A stretch of 64,000 bases of DNA, taken from assembly GCA_022925895.1 (NCBI GenBank), contig JAKSYS010000328.1, positions 1 through 64,000 on the forward strand, given 5' to 3'. Positions 32,121-43,520 of this stretch are shown here, piece after piece. Each line of letters opens with the position of its first letter. Positions within the stretch are counted from its first letter, which is position 1. The notes under the pieces are model-generated. The model made no database searches. It had not been told where the DNA came from and saw nothing but the letters and a program-made list of their open reading frames with translations. The position numbers and the translations under genes were made by a program. The stretch is from Fragilaria crotonensis (taxonomy: Eukaryota; Bacillariophyta; Fragilariophyceae; Fragilariales; Fragilariaceae).

Positions 32121-32948
32121 TATGGCATCAGCGTCGTCAAAGAATGTTGCCGCTAAGGTGAACGATCCTGCATTTCGAGACAGAGGTTCATTGGCTATGC
32201 ATACAACGGTAAACCTTTTTTTATCATATGTTTTGTGCCAAGCGCGATACCTGGTACATGTACAATGTACATGTACCAGGTAATGGTATCATACTTGCAT
32301 CCACAGGCACCCTCGCACGCGGTATCATACAAACGACGAGATTTGGACCGGCTGGCCTGGACCCTGCACGCTATGCTTTTTTAAAGTGTACCAGTATGCA
32401 TAGAGCATCAGTACTGGTACCAGGTACCTGGTAGTATTTGTACACTTCGAGTTAGGGGTTTTTACTCTCATGCCTCGCCCTCATGCAGCTGGCACAGTTA
32501 TCGTGTATACATAGAAAGGATGCAACGTACGGTACAAGTACCATTGGTTATCATTCGAGTACACCGAGCGATGAGCAGTGCAAGGGTCAAGCAATGATTG
32601 GTGGGATCATCGGTTTTCAACATCGTCCATGCCACTATGCCTTCAGATTGGCAACAGTCAGCGGAGGAGAATTGTAGTATGGATGTCACTTCTCTGTCTC
32701 TATGTGCTCTTAAAGCTCAGCGTGACTTGCAAGAGAGCGAGGGACATTCCATTATTCCATGACAGGCAAGACTGCGATGGAACATCGAGCCAGACAGTCG
32801 TTGTCATCACTATATTTCAAACTGGCAAGTTGTGGAACGGAAAATTTGAAATCAGTTAAAACATTTCCAGATCACAACTTCTACCCGTTTCACTTCGATA
32901 CGCGTTGCGTTTCAACAACAGTTGGCGAAGGGCACGGGGTGTTGCATC
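32121..32948. other. Divergent intergenic region
   Basis: It lies between the minus-strand copy 2 and the plus-strand nuclease gene. GTAC palindromes are dense at 32248-32285 (ACATGTACAATGTACATGTA) and 32395-32440. No gene is supported. Confidence 0.5.
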
Positions 32949-35678
32949 ATGACAGTTGCTTCCTTGTGGAAAGTTCTCGACAACGCAGGATGTGGTGTTG
33001 CTGTGGGAGCCAACGAGATGATGAATCTCAATCATTTTCGTCTTGACCTCGCCAATCCTTGGAACTACAATGACACAAATCGTGAATCTTTACCACACCA
33101 ACGTCCAGCCTTGGCTGTAGATCTCTCCATTTGGATTTGCGAAGCTCTGACGTCTCCAGCGATGGCGGCTAACCATACGAACCCAGCGCTTCATTTGGTC
33201 TTCACTCGGACAATCAAACTTCTTGGTATGGGAATCAAACTCGTTATTGTTATTGAAGGGAAACGAAGAGTTCGACGCACCGAGGAACCCGATAGTTTTC
33301 GAAAGCGGCGCACTGGAACAGCATTCTGGAAAGCGTGCAAGAGCTGTGAGGAAATGTTCGAGTGTATGGGAGTTCCAGTTGTTAAGGCAAAGGCTGAAGG
33401 TGAAGCCCTTTGCGCTCTGTTGAATCTACGAGGAGTGGTCGACGGTGTCATTTCCAACGATGGCGATTGTCTCCTGTTTGGGGCCAAAGTTGTGTACACG
33501 AAGTTCTCAATTGAGAATCTGCAGAATTCCGAAGTTGTTTGCTACGAGTCTTCCAGGCTTGCAGCTGTGGTAGAAGAGGAGAATGACGAGCGCCAACACG
33601 CAGCTGATTGCGGCAAAATACAGTTGAGTCGGCATGACTTGGTGTCCTTTGCGCTCTTGACGGGCAGTGATTTGGCTGGGAATGGTCTTCCTAAAATCGG
33701 TCACAAGAAGGCTGTGCGTTTCATCTATAAGTGCAAACACGACCATCCGTTATCGGTCGAGACAGCGACCATCGATGAACTCCAATCTTGGGCGAGGACT
33801 GCTTTCGTAGTCCGCGAGTCTGGATGTGTCAATTTGGGCTTGAAGGAAGGTAGAGGACGGTGTTGCACGACGTGCTCTCATCCAGGTGACAAGCGAAGTC
33901 ATTTGAAGGATGGTTGCGAAACATGCGGAACGGAACCTGGCGAGCCGTGTTTCCAATTCACGGAAAGTGACCGATTTCGCCAAAGTCTTCGCTCCAAAGC
34001 GTTGGCACTTCAACCCTCGTTTTCCCCTGAGATGGTCGTTGACGCTTACTTGAGACCGAACGACAATTCCATTCCTTTGGTGCTGGAAGGCGCAACTGCT
34101 GCAACCCTTGAAATGAAAATGCCGAGCATCAAAGCTTTTTTGGCGATGAAATTGATCGTTAAGGGCCAGAGTCATGCAGCCAGCCGTGAATACGTCGTGG
34201 AATCTTTGTCGAGATTATTGGTACGGCGCAACCTTTTTGGAAACCCGAGGAAGCTGTTGACAGCAACGCAAAAGCGAGGCGTTAGCAAGGAAATGCCTCT
34301 TCCTGTACGGATCTCTCGTCAGCTCGTTAGATATAAGGCACCGTGTTTCGAAGTCTCCTGGCGGGTCAGCGCAACGGTTACCGATTCCGATGGCAACGGC
34401 ATCGACGGATACGAGTTTTCTACGATCGAACCAAAGGAGTTAATCAAGAAGCGGTTTCCCGATTTGGTGTCGAATTTTCGAGATGTCGAGGCGGAACGAC
34501 TCAAGCAAGGAAACGCTGAACGAGAAAAGCGAAAAGATTTCATCGAGACATTTCTATTGTGCAAAACTGATGACGGCGAGATGGACGATGAGATAAAACA
34601 AGGTCGTAAACAAGCGGGAAGGAAGAAGCGACGTCTTGAATCCTTCTTTGAAGGTCAACGTGAGAAGGGATCGCCAAGCAGGAAGTGTACAAGGGTGGAC
34701 GTTACCGAAACCGAAGAGATGAAAGCCTTGACGCGTCCTTTCGGTGAATTGAAGAGGATAGCATCAGATGACTATGACTACAGCACCATAGCATCTGGTA
34801 GCATCGTGTTTGGAATCTGTGTTCCCGACGCCAAGACGACAAAGCAGTTCGGGCGACCGAAAACCCGACAGTGTAATTTGGAGCCTCTCGGTATGAGCAT
34901 AGCAGTCAGCAAGTCTTCGATAGTCCAACATAGTGTCGTGACGAACGTTGGCGAGGACAACTTGGCAGACTGCGGGTCGTCGGCGAACCAAAATACTATG
35001 GAGAGGCGACCTGAAGAGCACAACCTTGCATCGGTGCTTCAAACGACTCGTTCGATTCAGGAAGAAGGGGTCGAAACCTCTGTTGTCAAGCATTTACCGC
35101 AGTCTTCCTCGCTGTGGGTGAGCGAACAGGACAAAACAGAGCACATGACTTCGTTATTGCGCGTCAATGTGCAGCTGCGACGAGGATATGAACGAGAAGG
35201 GCATGGTCTTCCGACGTATATCCAGCCAAAGGTGGTCGAGGCTGTCGAAGCTTCCTCAGAACAGGGCAATACTGGGCGAATCACTTCACCGCTTAAGTCT
35301 TTGGAAGTCTCCAAGTCTTCTGCTAACGGAGAGACGCCGGAACTCACTGTAGAATTGTCTCAACCGCCTGTGCCTCTTAGATTCTTGGATTCTGGAAGAG
35401 AGATGCTTTGTCTTCATCCTGACACTTGGATGGAAAGTGCGGTGACTCGGGAAGGCTCGACAATTGTGAGCGATACAAACGTCGTTCGTCGGCTGGATTT
35501 TGACGACGTTAACTCAAGTCCTGAATACTTACGAGACTCCGCCAAGATTCCGTGTCTGACTCCAGGACAGCACCACTTTATTGTTTGCGACATGGGGATT
35601 CCAATAACAGTATCGCCTCTGATGGCTCGAGGTGCTGTTTGTCTTCGAGAGTCGTCAACTTCACGAGAAGCCCCATGA
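32949..35678 (+). CDS. GEN1/Yen1-like XPG-family structure-specific nuclease
   Basis: 909 residues from the ATG at 32949. The N-terminal XPG domain opens with MTVASLWKVLDNAG and has a first metal Asp in LAVDLSIWICEA. The internal XPG domain has KAKAEGEALCALLN (catalytic Glu) and VDGVISNDGDCLLFGA (two Asp), and the helix-two-turn-helix region has LLTGSDLAGNGLPKIGHKKA. That start and the absence of the long XPG spacer place it with GEN1/Yen1, which resolve Holliday junctions and replication intermediates, rather than FEN1 or XPG. A Cys-rich cluster (CCTTCSHPGDKRSHLKDGCE) lies near residue 300. The C-terminal 400 residues are poorly conserved and probably regulatory. No introns and no frame damage. 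Confidence 0.85.
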   Translation: MTVASLWKVLDNAGCGVAVGANEMMNLNHFRLDLANPWNYNDTNRESLPHQRPALAVDLSIWICEALTSPAMAANHTNPALHLVFTRTIKLLGMGIKLVIVIEGKRRVRRTEEPDSFRKRRTGTAFWKACKSCEEMFECMGVPVVKAKAEGEALCALLNLRGVVDGVISNDGDCLLFGAKVVYTKFSIENLQNSEVVCYESSRLAAVVEEENDERQHAADCGKIQLSRHDLVSFALLTGSDLAGNGLPKIGHKKAVRFIYKCKHDHPLSVETATIDELQSWARTAFVVRESGCVNLGLKEGRGRCCTTCSHPGDKRSHLKDGCETCGTEPGEPCFQFTESDRFRQSLRSKALALQPSFSPEMVVDAYLRPNDNSIPLVLEGATAATLEMKMPSIKAFLAMKLIVKGQSHAASREYVVESLSRLLVRRNLFGNPRKLLTATQKRGVSKEMPLPVRISRQLVRYKAPCFEVSWRVSATVTDSDGNGIDGYEFSTIEPKELIKKRFPDLVSNFRDVEAERLKQGNAEREKRKDFIETFLLCKTDDGEMDDEIKQGRKQAGRKKRRLESFFEGQREKGSPSRKCTRVDVTETEEMKALTRPFGELKRIASDDYDYSTIASGSIVFGICVPDAKTTKQFGRPKTRQCNLEPLGMSIAVSKSSIVQHSVVTNVGEDNLADCGSSANQNTMERRPEEHNLASVLQTTRSIQEEGVETSVVKHLPQSSSLWVSEQDKTEHMTSLLRVNVQLRRGYEREGHGLPTYIQPKVVEAVEASSEQGNTGRITSPLKSLEVSKSSANGETPELTVELSQPPVPLRFLDSGREMLCLHPDTWMESAVTREGSTIVSDTNVVRRLDFDDVNSSPEYLRDSAKIPCLTPGQHHFIVCDMGIPITVSPLMARGAVCLRESSTSREAP

Positions 35679-35690
35679 GCAACCCATGAA

Positions 35691-36810
35691 GAGAAAGCTT
35701 AATGTCTATATATTTCGATCTATTTAGAATCTATATCGAAGATAAAAGTAACCACTTTTGATTACATTTATCTTCATTTGTCCTTCAGCCCCTTGGACGT
35801 CATCCCATCTTCGATTTTCACCAATCAGACTGCTCAATTACTCGGCTGTTCGCAAGATCGGCGCTGGCCCGGTTGCCGAATTTTTGTTTCACATTCATGG
35901 CGCATGTGTAACATACTTGTGTACGTTGCCGGTATGCATTATGCATACTACGTACACCGTTTATAATCTGGGTTCTGGTAAAATCCAAATCGACCCCTCA
36001 AGTATTTTAAAGACAAACCTACAACCGCTTATTACTCAAAGTCTACGAGTCGATATCATCTGTCAGCTTATGGTACTACCGGTACTGTTGTACAACACCG
36101 CGTTCAATGATTTAAAAGCGAGTACTGCAGTACAGCACTATACGTACGAATATAGAAATGCGGAATACACCGTAGATTCTATGCCAGTATCAGGTTCTCG
36201 GAGTAGTCCAGTAGCGCAGTACTCGATTGTGAAACCTACAGTACGTTGATACCGGTAGCCTCCTGTTTATTGTTGTTGTCCTGGTTCCCTGTCAAAAAAT
36301 GCATTGAACATCTATCAAAAACAACAAGTTTCATTCCCACTGTCACTACAACTGACTGCAATTGCTACATGTAATACAGACACAGAATGGAAAGTAAATT
36401 AATTAATGAACTACAGAGATATTACATGCAGATTGTCTGCAGTTGAGGGTGCATTGTGCCAAATTGCAATTGTGGAGTATTTGTGTAATCAGTTTTCGAA
36501 ATGTGTACGATACCCGTACCTTGAGTACCATTTCTACGTATGTGTGTAGGAGAAGTACGTAACTCCGTGGCTTTCAAATTCGGATTTGGGCGCGGCTCCG
36601 TCGACCTGCATTCAAAATGCACCCTCGTAGACCCCAGCAGTTATCCCAAGTAAGTCATATTGGATACACATGGGATGAGATTGTAAGTGCATTGAGGGGT
36701 TCGTATCGATGACGTCGAAACGAAGCTACATTAATGTGTTCATGTATCGATAAGTATATCTTCGATATAGATTCTAAATAGATCGAAATATATAGACATT
36801 AAGTTTTCTC
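35691..36810. mobile_element. Non-autonomous Mutator-like (MULE) element, 1120 bp
   Basis: It has a 54-base terminal inverted repeat, GAGAAA(G/A)CTTAATGTC and onward, identical at 53 of 54 positions between 35691-35744 and the complement of 36757-36810. A 9-base direct repeat ACCCATGAA flanks it (35682-35690 and 36811-36819). Long TIRs with a 9-base target duplication are the hallmark of Mutator-like elements. The interior has no transposase; its only long open frame starts at TTG and matches nothing. The left copy of the duplication begins 4 bases after the stop codon of the GEN1-like gene, so the element lies in that gene's 3' untranslated region or terminator. Confidence 0.88.
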
Positions 36811-37724
36811 ACCCATGAACGATGTTCGTTGAAGTCCTCCGACGGTCCATGGTGCCAGTACCGAGGGATACTGTGTACTGTAATAGGATGTGCCAGTGCT
36901 TGAGTTCTCCGTACTCAGTACAGGAGTACACATTATACGTCGACGGGGGTTACAGTGAACTGTTTCCGCTTCAACGGCCTACAGCCTACAGTGAATCCCC
37001 TCCAGGGTTTGATAAAAGGTTACCACCGCTACCGGAGGTATTATACTGCAGGTTTTATACCGTACCAATACCTTCTCTCCAGCAGCCTGCAGTGTCCGAC
37101 CACCGGGTCGTCAGGCGTTGGAATATCCCACCACCGGAATGAGGGCAATACACTGACCAGTAAGCGTCACTCTGTGGGAGCCATATACCAAGTTTGTCCG
37201 GTGATATTTTCAAACCCAGTACTTGAGACATATTGTGAAGTAACTGTCTTTTACCAGAAGGTTACTATGAGCGCTATGGTCTACTGTACTTGCAGTACTG
37301 TCGTGTGAATAGACGGTACAGCAGCTGACAGTTACTGAATCACCTACTTGTACCGCACCAAATTTCAAATACCCGTTATTTACTGCCAGGCGATAAGCGA
37401 GTCGGTACAACCGTAATAAAAACCGTGAAGACGTTCGCACACCGAATGATCATTGGTGCAAGTCCACATAGGGGTGGTACACCATAATACGTACCGGCAT
37501 CCAAATGTACCAAATTTTTCAGCTTGCAGTATTATTTTTTAGAGCATGATTAAAGGCAAAGTGAATTATCAGATCAAATGACGTAATTCTGACGTTCCAT
37601 AACGTCCTTTCATCAACATCGGTTATATTCAGGGGAAGGGCTGGCGTTAAGGCTTCTTCTGGAAATTGCATCATTTTTAAGGGAGAATCCATTAAAAATA
37701 TCAAATTTTCGCGGTGTCAAGCAC

Positions 37725-38215
37725 AAGGACACGTAGCGAACGAGAACAAGCAACGAACGCACAAACGACGACGACAATCTACGATCAACGCGACGACGAT
37801 GACAAAAACAACGAGCAATGAACAACTACAAGCAACGAACAAGCGATGACGACAACACGGACAATCAATGAACGAACAACGACGACAACGACGACGAGCA
37901 ACGAACAAACAAACCAATGATGATGACGACTTGCACGAACGAATCAACCAACAACAATGGCGACATGCAACGAATGACGTCAACGTCGACAAGGTATGAC
38001 AAAGATGACAAGCAACGAACAAACCAACCAACAACGATGATGACATGCAACGAATGACGACAACGACAAGTTACGAACAACGACAGCAAGCATCGAACAA
38101 ACAAACAAATAACGTCAAGCGACAACGAATGACAACAACGACAAGCAACGAACGACAACACCGACAAGTAACAGACAAATGAGCGATGACGACAACGACG
38201 AAGAACGACACAAAC
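37725..38215. repeat. T-poor CAACGA/GACGAC-rich minisatellite-like block
   Basis: The plus strand is almost free of T and is built from CAACGAAC, GACGACGAC and ACAAACAA words. A longer unit recurs about 79 bases apart: ACCAACAACAATGGCGACAT near 37947 and ACCAACAACGATGATGACAT near 38026, each followed by GCAACGAATGACG. It is an irregular, diverged tandem array. Confidence 0.65.
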
Positions 38216-38490
38216 TTCCCAAGGGTTTGTAGCACGAGCAAGTATCATGACTACTAGCACTATTAGATAATCATGCGTGTTGTTTTTATTCAAGCCTCTC
38301 GCAACAATTACACTTTCTGCGTTATTAGTGATTGCCGGTCCCCCCTCTTGGATTTCTCAACAGCCGCAAGAGCAGTGATGCAGTCACCAGTCGGTGTTGT
38401 TGTTCCTGTATGGTGGTGGAATATTGGAGGAGCTATGGGCGGTTCGGTCGACAGGCAGGCTGCCAGTGCGATTTGATATCATTTGATATC

Positions 38491-38536
38491 ATTTGATCTG
38501 ACATCAAATCGACCTCGATTTGATGTCAGATCAAAT
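38491..38536. repeat. Perfect 22-base-arm hairpin
   Basis: Bases 38491-38512 and 38515-38536 are exact reverse complements separated by CC. Two ATTTGATATC copies precede it and ATCAAATTTT copies follow it, so the whole 38470-38560 stretch is built from ATTTGAT/ATCAAAT words. Confidence 0.85.
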
Positions 38537-39108
38537 TTTATCAAATTTTATCTTTTGCCCGGCCAGCGCGGTCCCTCCGGAGAGACGCTCAAAATTTGAT
38601 AATTCACCCTTAAATGATGCCTTTTTCCGAAGTACAGCAGGTTTCGCGCCGGCAGGGCATTTGATAATATTTGATGTTTCCCCTTTAATGATGCTCTTAT
38701 AAAACCCTGATCCCCTCTATTCAGTAATTGCGCAGTCGTATAGTCGTATGATACTGTAGTACCTGGTACTCAACAAAGTACTGGTACCTGTAATGCGTAG
38801 AAGGGAGTACGGTACGAGTATGATACCATGAGATACCCCATGGATACGTGGTATAGCATACTCCGGTACGAGTACATGAGACTGGCGTACGTACATTGGT
38901 AGTCGATCGTCTGTCGTGTAACCGGATATCCTTCCATGAGAGTCCATTTTGACCGCGCAGTACATATGCATAGACTGGATAGACTGTGGACTGTGGACCA
39001 CCGCCGACAGCATTGTCATTGCCACAAACAACATTGTGTGTACAGTTCATCTTCGTTCCTTCACACGCTCTCGTCACCATTCACCATTGACCATTGACTG
39101 CAAACCAC

Positions 39109-40862
39109 ATGAACTCACAAGCAGCAGGACAATTAGGACTGGTGAGTTTCTCCTGTGTCAGAGAAAGGGATACGCCTTGTCTGTCGGGTTGCAAAACAAC
39201 CGTTCAAATGATTTCTCACTTGATTGTTCGCCTGCCATCCCTCCTCGACTTCAGTTCCTCAACGGGACACGCGAATCGGGTGCGGATGTTCGCACAAGCA
39301 ACGTTACGGCAGCCCTAGCAATTGCTAATATTGTCAAATCCTCGCTAGGACCGGTCGGCCTTGATAAGATGCTTGTTGACGACATTGGTGATGTCACTAT
39401 CACCAACGACGGGGCAACGATTTTAGCTCAATTGGAAGTGGACCATCCAGCAGGTCGCGTATTGGTCGACTTGGCGCAATTGCAAGACAGAGAAGTTGGC
39501 GACGGAACAACATCGGTGGTCATTATCGCCTCAGAACTATTGAAACGTGGAAATGAACTCGTACTTCAGGGCCTGCATCCCACGACCATCTTAGCCGGGT
39601 ATCGTGCAGCTCTCAAGGCTGCCATTGCCTACCTCAAGAAAGAAATGATAGTGCAGGTTAGCAATTTGGACGATGAGCATCTTATAAATGCGGCCAAGAC
39701 CAGCATGTCTAGCAAGATTCTGGGCAAGGAGGCGGATTTTTTCGCCAAATTGGCTGTCGACGCTGTCAGGTCAGTCAAGATGAAGGCGGACGCGTCGGGC
39801 ACCAAATTCAAGTATCCACTGTCCGCCATACATATTCTGAAGGCTCACGGTAAGTCTTCATCCGAATCGGAGCTGGTCGACGGTGGCTTCGCTCTCCACG
39901 CCACCCGTGCGGCTCAGGGTATGCCAATTGCAGTCGAGGGTGGTCAAGTGAAGATCGCTCTGCTAGATATGAACCTTCAACGTCATCGTCTGGCCATGGG
40001 CGTTCAAATTTTGGTGGAAGATCCCGAGGAAATCGAGAAAATCAAGAAGCGCGAGATGGACATCGTCAAGGAACGGATCGACAAGATTTTGAATGCCGGT
40101 GCCAAAGTGATCCTGACGACAAAGGGAGTTGATGACATGTGCATGAAGTATTTTGTGGAGGCGGGTGCTATTTGCGCTCGTCGTTGCGATAAGGATGATT
40201 TAAAACGTCTTGCCAAGGCTACTGGAGGGCGCGTCGTGACGACCATGGCTGATATGGAAGGCGATGAATCGTTTGACATTGAGAACCTCGGAACTTGTGA
40301 AGCATTCCGTGAAGTGCGTGTCGGCGATGGCGAGATGCTGTACGCCTATGGTTGCCAGGGTAGTGGGGCGTCTACCATCGTCCTCCGTGGCGCCAATGAG
40401 TACATGTTGGATGAGATGGATCGTGCTCTCCATGATTCGCTCTGCATGGTCAAGCGCATGTTGGAATCAAATACGTTAGTCCCCGGTGGCGGTGCCGTTG
40501 AGGTGGCCTTGAGTGTTTACCTGGAAAATTATGCGACAACTCTTGAAACAAGAGAGCAACTTGCCATTCACGAGTTCGCCCAAGCATTGTTGGTTATCCC
40601 CAAAACTTTGGCTGTCAACGCCGCCAAGGATTCGTCTGAGTTGGTTGCACAACTTCGTGCCACACATGCTAGGAGTCAAAAGGGTGAGCCAGAACTCAAG
40701 TGGATGGGGTTGGATCTTATCGACGGTGTCATACGAGACAACCTTAAAGCTGGTGTTGTTGAACCTGCCATGTCCAAGATCAAGAGTTTGAGATTTGCTA
40801 CTGAGGCCGCCATTACCATTCTCCGCATAGATGATCGCATTACACTTAATGCTCAACGATAG
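39109..40862 (+). CDS. CCT1: CCT1, alpha subunit of the cytosolic TCP-1 chaperonin
   Basis: Two exons, 39109-39141 and 39255-40862, joined in phase 0, give 546 residues, the usual CCT1 length. Family signatures: KSSLGPVGLDKMLVDDIGDV, then TNDGATIL, the ATP-binding GDGTTSVV, and GGGAVEVALSVYLENYA near the C-terminus. The alpha-subunit assignment rests on the ESGADVRTSNV start and on KSSLGPVGLDKM. CCT is the hetero-octameric ring that folds actin and tubulin. The open frame runs upstream of the second exon, but the first exon gives the expected short N-terminus. It converges with the hemerythrin-domain gene 80 bp away. Confidence 0.95.
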
Positions 40863-40942
40863 AGAAAAGGAAGAAGTCGTTACACGGCATCAAAGGGAAA
40901 CAAATTAATGGATAGACTTGAAACAGTTGATTTCTAAGATCA

Positions 40943-41863
40943 CTACACCAGTCGTGCATGTTTTAGGATCTCCAGCTGGTTCACCATGGCCTTCACATAA
41001 TGCCGATGTCTTGGCTTCAGAATCAAATTCCACCCGATCGCTTCCATTATCCTTGGTGTCTTTTGAGCCTTCATACTCTCCTTCATGCCGACCTCTCCCA
41101 CGTAGTGCACGATAGCACCCATCTCGACAGCTGGTCCCATCATACCCAACCGATGTTGCATCCTTTGCACATGTTTCGGATGGAAATATGCTCTCATAAG
41201 GGCGATACACACTTCTTCTTCCTGGTCCAAGTGCTGCAATATGACGCGATTGTAGTCGGTCCACAGTGACTTCAATTCCGTGATGCACGTGACAATGTTG
41301 TCGGATGGAGGAGAAATTCTGTCAGTGTTGTCACTACCGGTAGAACTAGCAACACTAGTGCCGATCTCAACAATCCGTTGAACAAGGGTGTCAATCGCGT
41401 CGAGCCGTTGCAATATCTCTTGATGGTCATTCTCGACGAAGTCGGGCCACCGGAATCGCTGTGTCGCAAATCTTTTAATAATCCTGTCTTCGTTGCGATG
41501 ATGTGAATGCATGTGTTTCAGATGGCCTCGCCACCATTTCTGCATTGCGATGACTACAACGCTGTGATCAGTGACCGCGGTTGCGGCTGGTACAGTGGAT
41601 GCCGAAGGAATTGAAACGAGTGACTCAAGAGCCATCTGAAAGTCATTCACTTCACCCCGGAGCGCCTCATGAGCAATCCACCAACCGTCATGTTGCACGC
41701 CATACGTCCAAGTAGACGTCATGACGGGTGGATACTTGTCATGGATCTGGTACACTGGTTCAGTTGGATCAAACGGTGCTGACGTGATATCAGTACCATT
41801 GAATGCTGCTGTGGCGCTTTTGAGAAGAACGACTACCGGTAGTAGTGGCAGGACGCACTTCAT
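40943..41863 (-). CDS. Secreted or plastid hemerythrin/HHE-domain protein
   Basis: About 306 residues from the ATG at 41863, which gives a signal peptide (MKCVLPLLPVVVLLKSATAA) followed by Phe; an ATG at 41986 would add 41 residues ahead of it and bury the signal. His-rich four-helix elements typical of hemerythrin appear in order: WIAHEALRGEVNDF, HLKHMHSHHRNEDRII, ENDHQEILQRLDAI and ILQHLDQEEEVCIALMRAYF. These can bind a di-iron centre used in oxygen or NO sensing or in iron handling. The position of Phe after the Ala pair could fit plastid import, but secretion is as likely. Function beyond the fold is unknown. Confidence 0.78.
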   Translation of the reverse strand: MKCVLPLLPVVVLLKSATAAFNGTDITSAPFDPTEPVYQIHDKYPPVMTSTWTYGVQHDGWWIAHEALRGEVNDFQMALESLVSIPSASTVPAATAVTDHSVVVIAMQKWWRGHLKHMHSHHRNEDRIIKRFATQRFRWPDFVENDHQEILQRLDAIDTLVQRIVEIGTSVASSTGSDNTDRISPPSDNIVTCITELKSLWTDYNRVILQHLDQEEEVCIALMRAYFHPKHVQRMQHRLGMMGPAVEMGAIVHYVGEVGMKESMKAQKTPRIMEAIGWNLILKPRHRHYVKAMVNQLEILKHARLV

Positions 41864-42474
41864 GAGGCTCGTTGTTACGTTAAGCTCATGGTGTGCAGAC
41901 AACAGCCTTTCGACGTCGCTGACTACTCGGAGAATAACGGTATCTCTGCATACTTGCTTTTGGTCTTTCGTGAGTCGTGAATACATACCGGTAGAATAGT
42001 AGATCCAGTACTCCGTACCAGTACATTAGCTCCAGAGTACTACCATCTACAATACCATAGACTATCGTAGCAATGCGAGACCACACAAATCAATTTTTCG
42101 CATCGTTTATGGCGCAAGGAGGAACCCTCGAATGTCCTAAACGTACTCGGTGCTGTAGGTTGGGCTGGCACTATGACGCTACCTCCGGTAGGAACTCAGT
42201 CCTCAGTCCTCAGGTCAAAATGCCCTGATCGCTGGGACTCCGGAAACACACCGCTGCCAGGAAACAAACTTAGAGTTTGAGACGCACACGCAACGTCACC
42301 AAGTCCGGATTTTCCGGATGTCCGATGGATATTTTCAGGACGACTAAATCCGTGGCCAAACTCAAGCATCCAACAAGTTCCCTGGTCACTTGACAGGCAA
42401 GCCTTGTACTCTGTGAGACCAGAATCATGAAGTGGCATGTGGACCAGGTCTCGAAGAATGATCCAGCTGTGGCG
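41864..42474. other. Intergenic DNA between hemerythrin and NAXD genes
   Basis: GTAC-type words occur at 42000-42050. A minus-strand open frame at 42196-42438 matches nothing and lies downstream of the NAXD stop; it is probably 3' untranslated or non-coding sequence. Confidence 0.4.
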
Positions 42475-43520
42475 CTACGAATCAATCGCTTCCATTTCCA
42501 TCATTGTAGGACCGATGAAATTCAATACATCAGGAGCTGTCATGGCGCGTCGCTTGGACTGGAATGCAGAATGAGTTGCTCTTTTTGTGACACAGCAGGC
42601 CGCCCAACAAGATAACTGTTGATCGACATCACATCCACGAGATTGCAAGATCATGTGCCACCCAATGAAGGTGGCTAGAGTTCCGGATAAAATGTCCCCC
42701 AACCCGCCGCTTCGTTTCAATCCACCAATCTCCGTACAGACGAGTGGCTCCAGGGCGTCACCTTGCGTAATCAAATCCTGAGCTCCTTTCTGAACAATCA
42801 AACCTTTGGTAAAGAGACCCATATCCTCACCTCCGAAGGCTTGTATGAGACGCTTGTATTCCATGACATTCGGCGTTAGGACAACTTTATCGTAGTCGGC
42901 CAGGATTCCCTTGTAGTCGTCTAGTGTCAGAAGGAACAGGGCATCTGCATCTACAACGATCCAGAGGTTGCGTGCCATAGCCTGCTTCATAATTTGGGCG
43001 GTGGCTTGAAATACGAGCGGGCAGCGACCTAAACCAGGTCCCATGACCAAAACATGCAGCCGATCCATGTACGATACAACTTTTCAACCATGCCATCCAC
43101 TAGCGCGCCCTGCTCTTTCTCAGTGCCTTCGTTCCTAGCGGAGTCAAGACTCGATGCAACGTACACCGGCGCCACCATGAGTTCTGGAGAGTATGATTTG
43201 ATGGCAAGCGCAGCTTCCTGGGCGCAAAAGATAAAGGCCAAATCGGCGCCGGCATGGAGAGCTGCCATTCCCGCGTAGTACGGTGCCCCTGTATACTGCG
43301 CAGACCCACCCAATACTCCAATCCGTCCAGAGGAACCCTTGTGGTTGTCAGGTGAAAGTGGAAGAAAACATTTGGCGAGAGCTTCCAGCTTTTTGTCGTT
43401 CCATGCATATGGTGATGATACCATGACTGCAGTCGATAAGCTGCGGGATTCGCGGGCAGATATCGCAAGGAGCGACACAACGCTGTGAAGGTAGGAACCT
43501 GTGGCTATGCGATATACCAT
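42475..43520 (-). CDS. NAXD: ADP/ATP-dependent NAD(P)HX dehydratase
   Basis: This enzyme repairs hydrated NADH and NADPH using ATP or ADP. From the ATG at 43520 there is an organelle-type leader ([20 protein letters not shown]), then [45 protein letters not shown] and the C-terminal [20 protein letters not shown], where the GD carries the catalytic Asp of the ribokinase-like fold. The written frame breaks near 43067-43071, just before [14 protein letters not shown]. One added base there gives a continuous 348-residue protein. A further upstream ATG at 43688 is in frame but adds sequence unlike a targeting peptide. Mitochondrial or plastid location is inferred only from the leader. Confidence 0.88.

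Larger units (their letters stand above)
36820..39108. other. Gene-free interval with satellite-like and hairpin DNA
   Basis: About 2.3 kb with no supported gene. It contains GTAC-rich DNA (36840-36930, 38750-38890), the T-poor tandem-like block at 37725-38215 and the hairpin with ATTTGAT repeats at 38470-38560. Open frames on the minus strand in the T-poor block are by-products of its composition. Confidence 0.5.

Noticed and set aside
35758-36249. 163-codon open frame inside the MULE-like element
   Set aside because: It starts at TTG and has GTAC-driven composition; it does not resemble a MULE transposase.
37717-38293. Long minus-strand frames rich in Cys, Leu and Val
   Set aside because: They are by-products of a T-poor repeat that has few stop codons; not coding.
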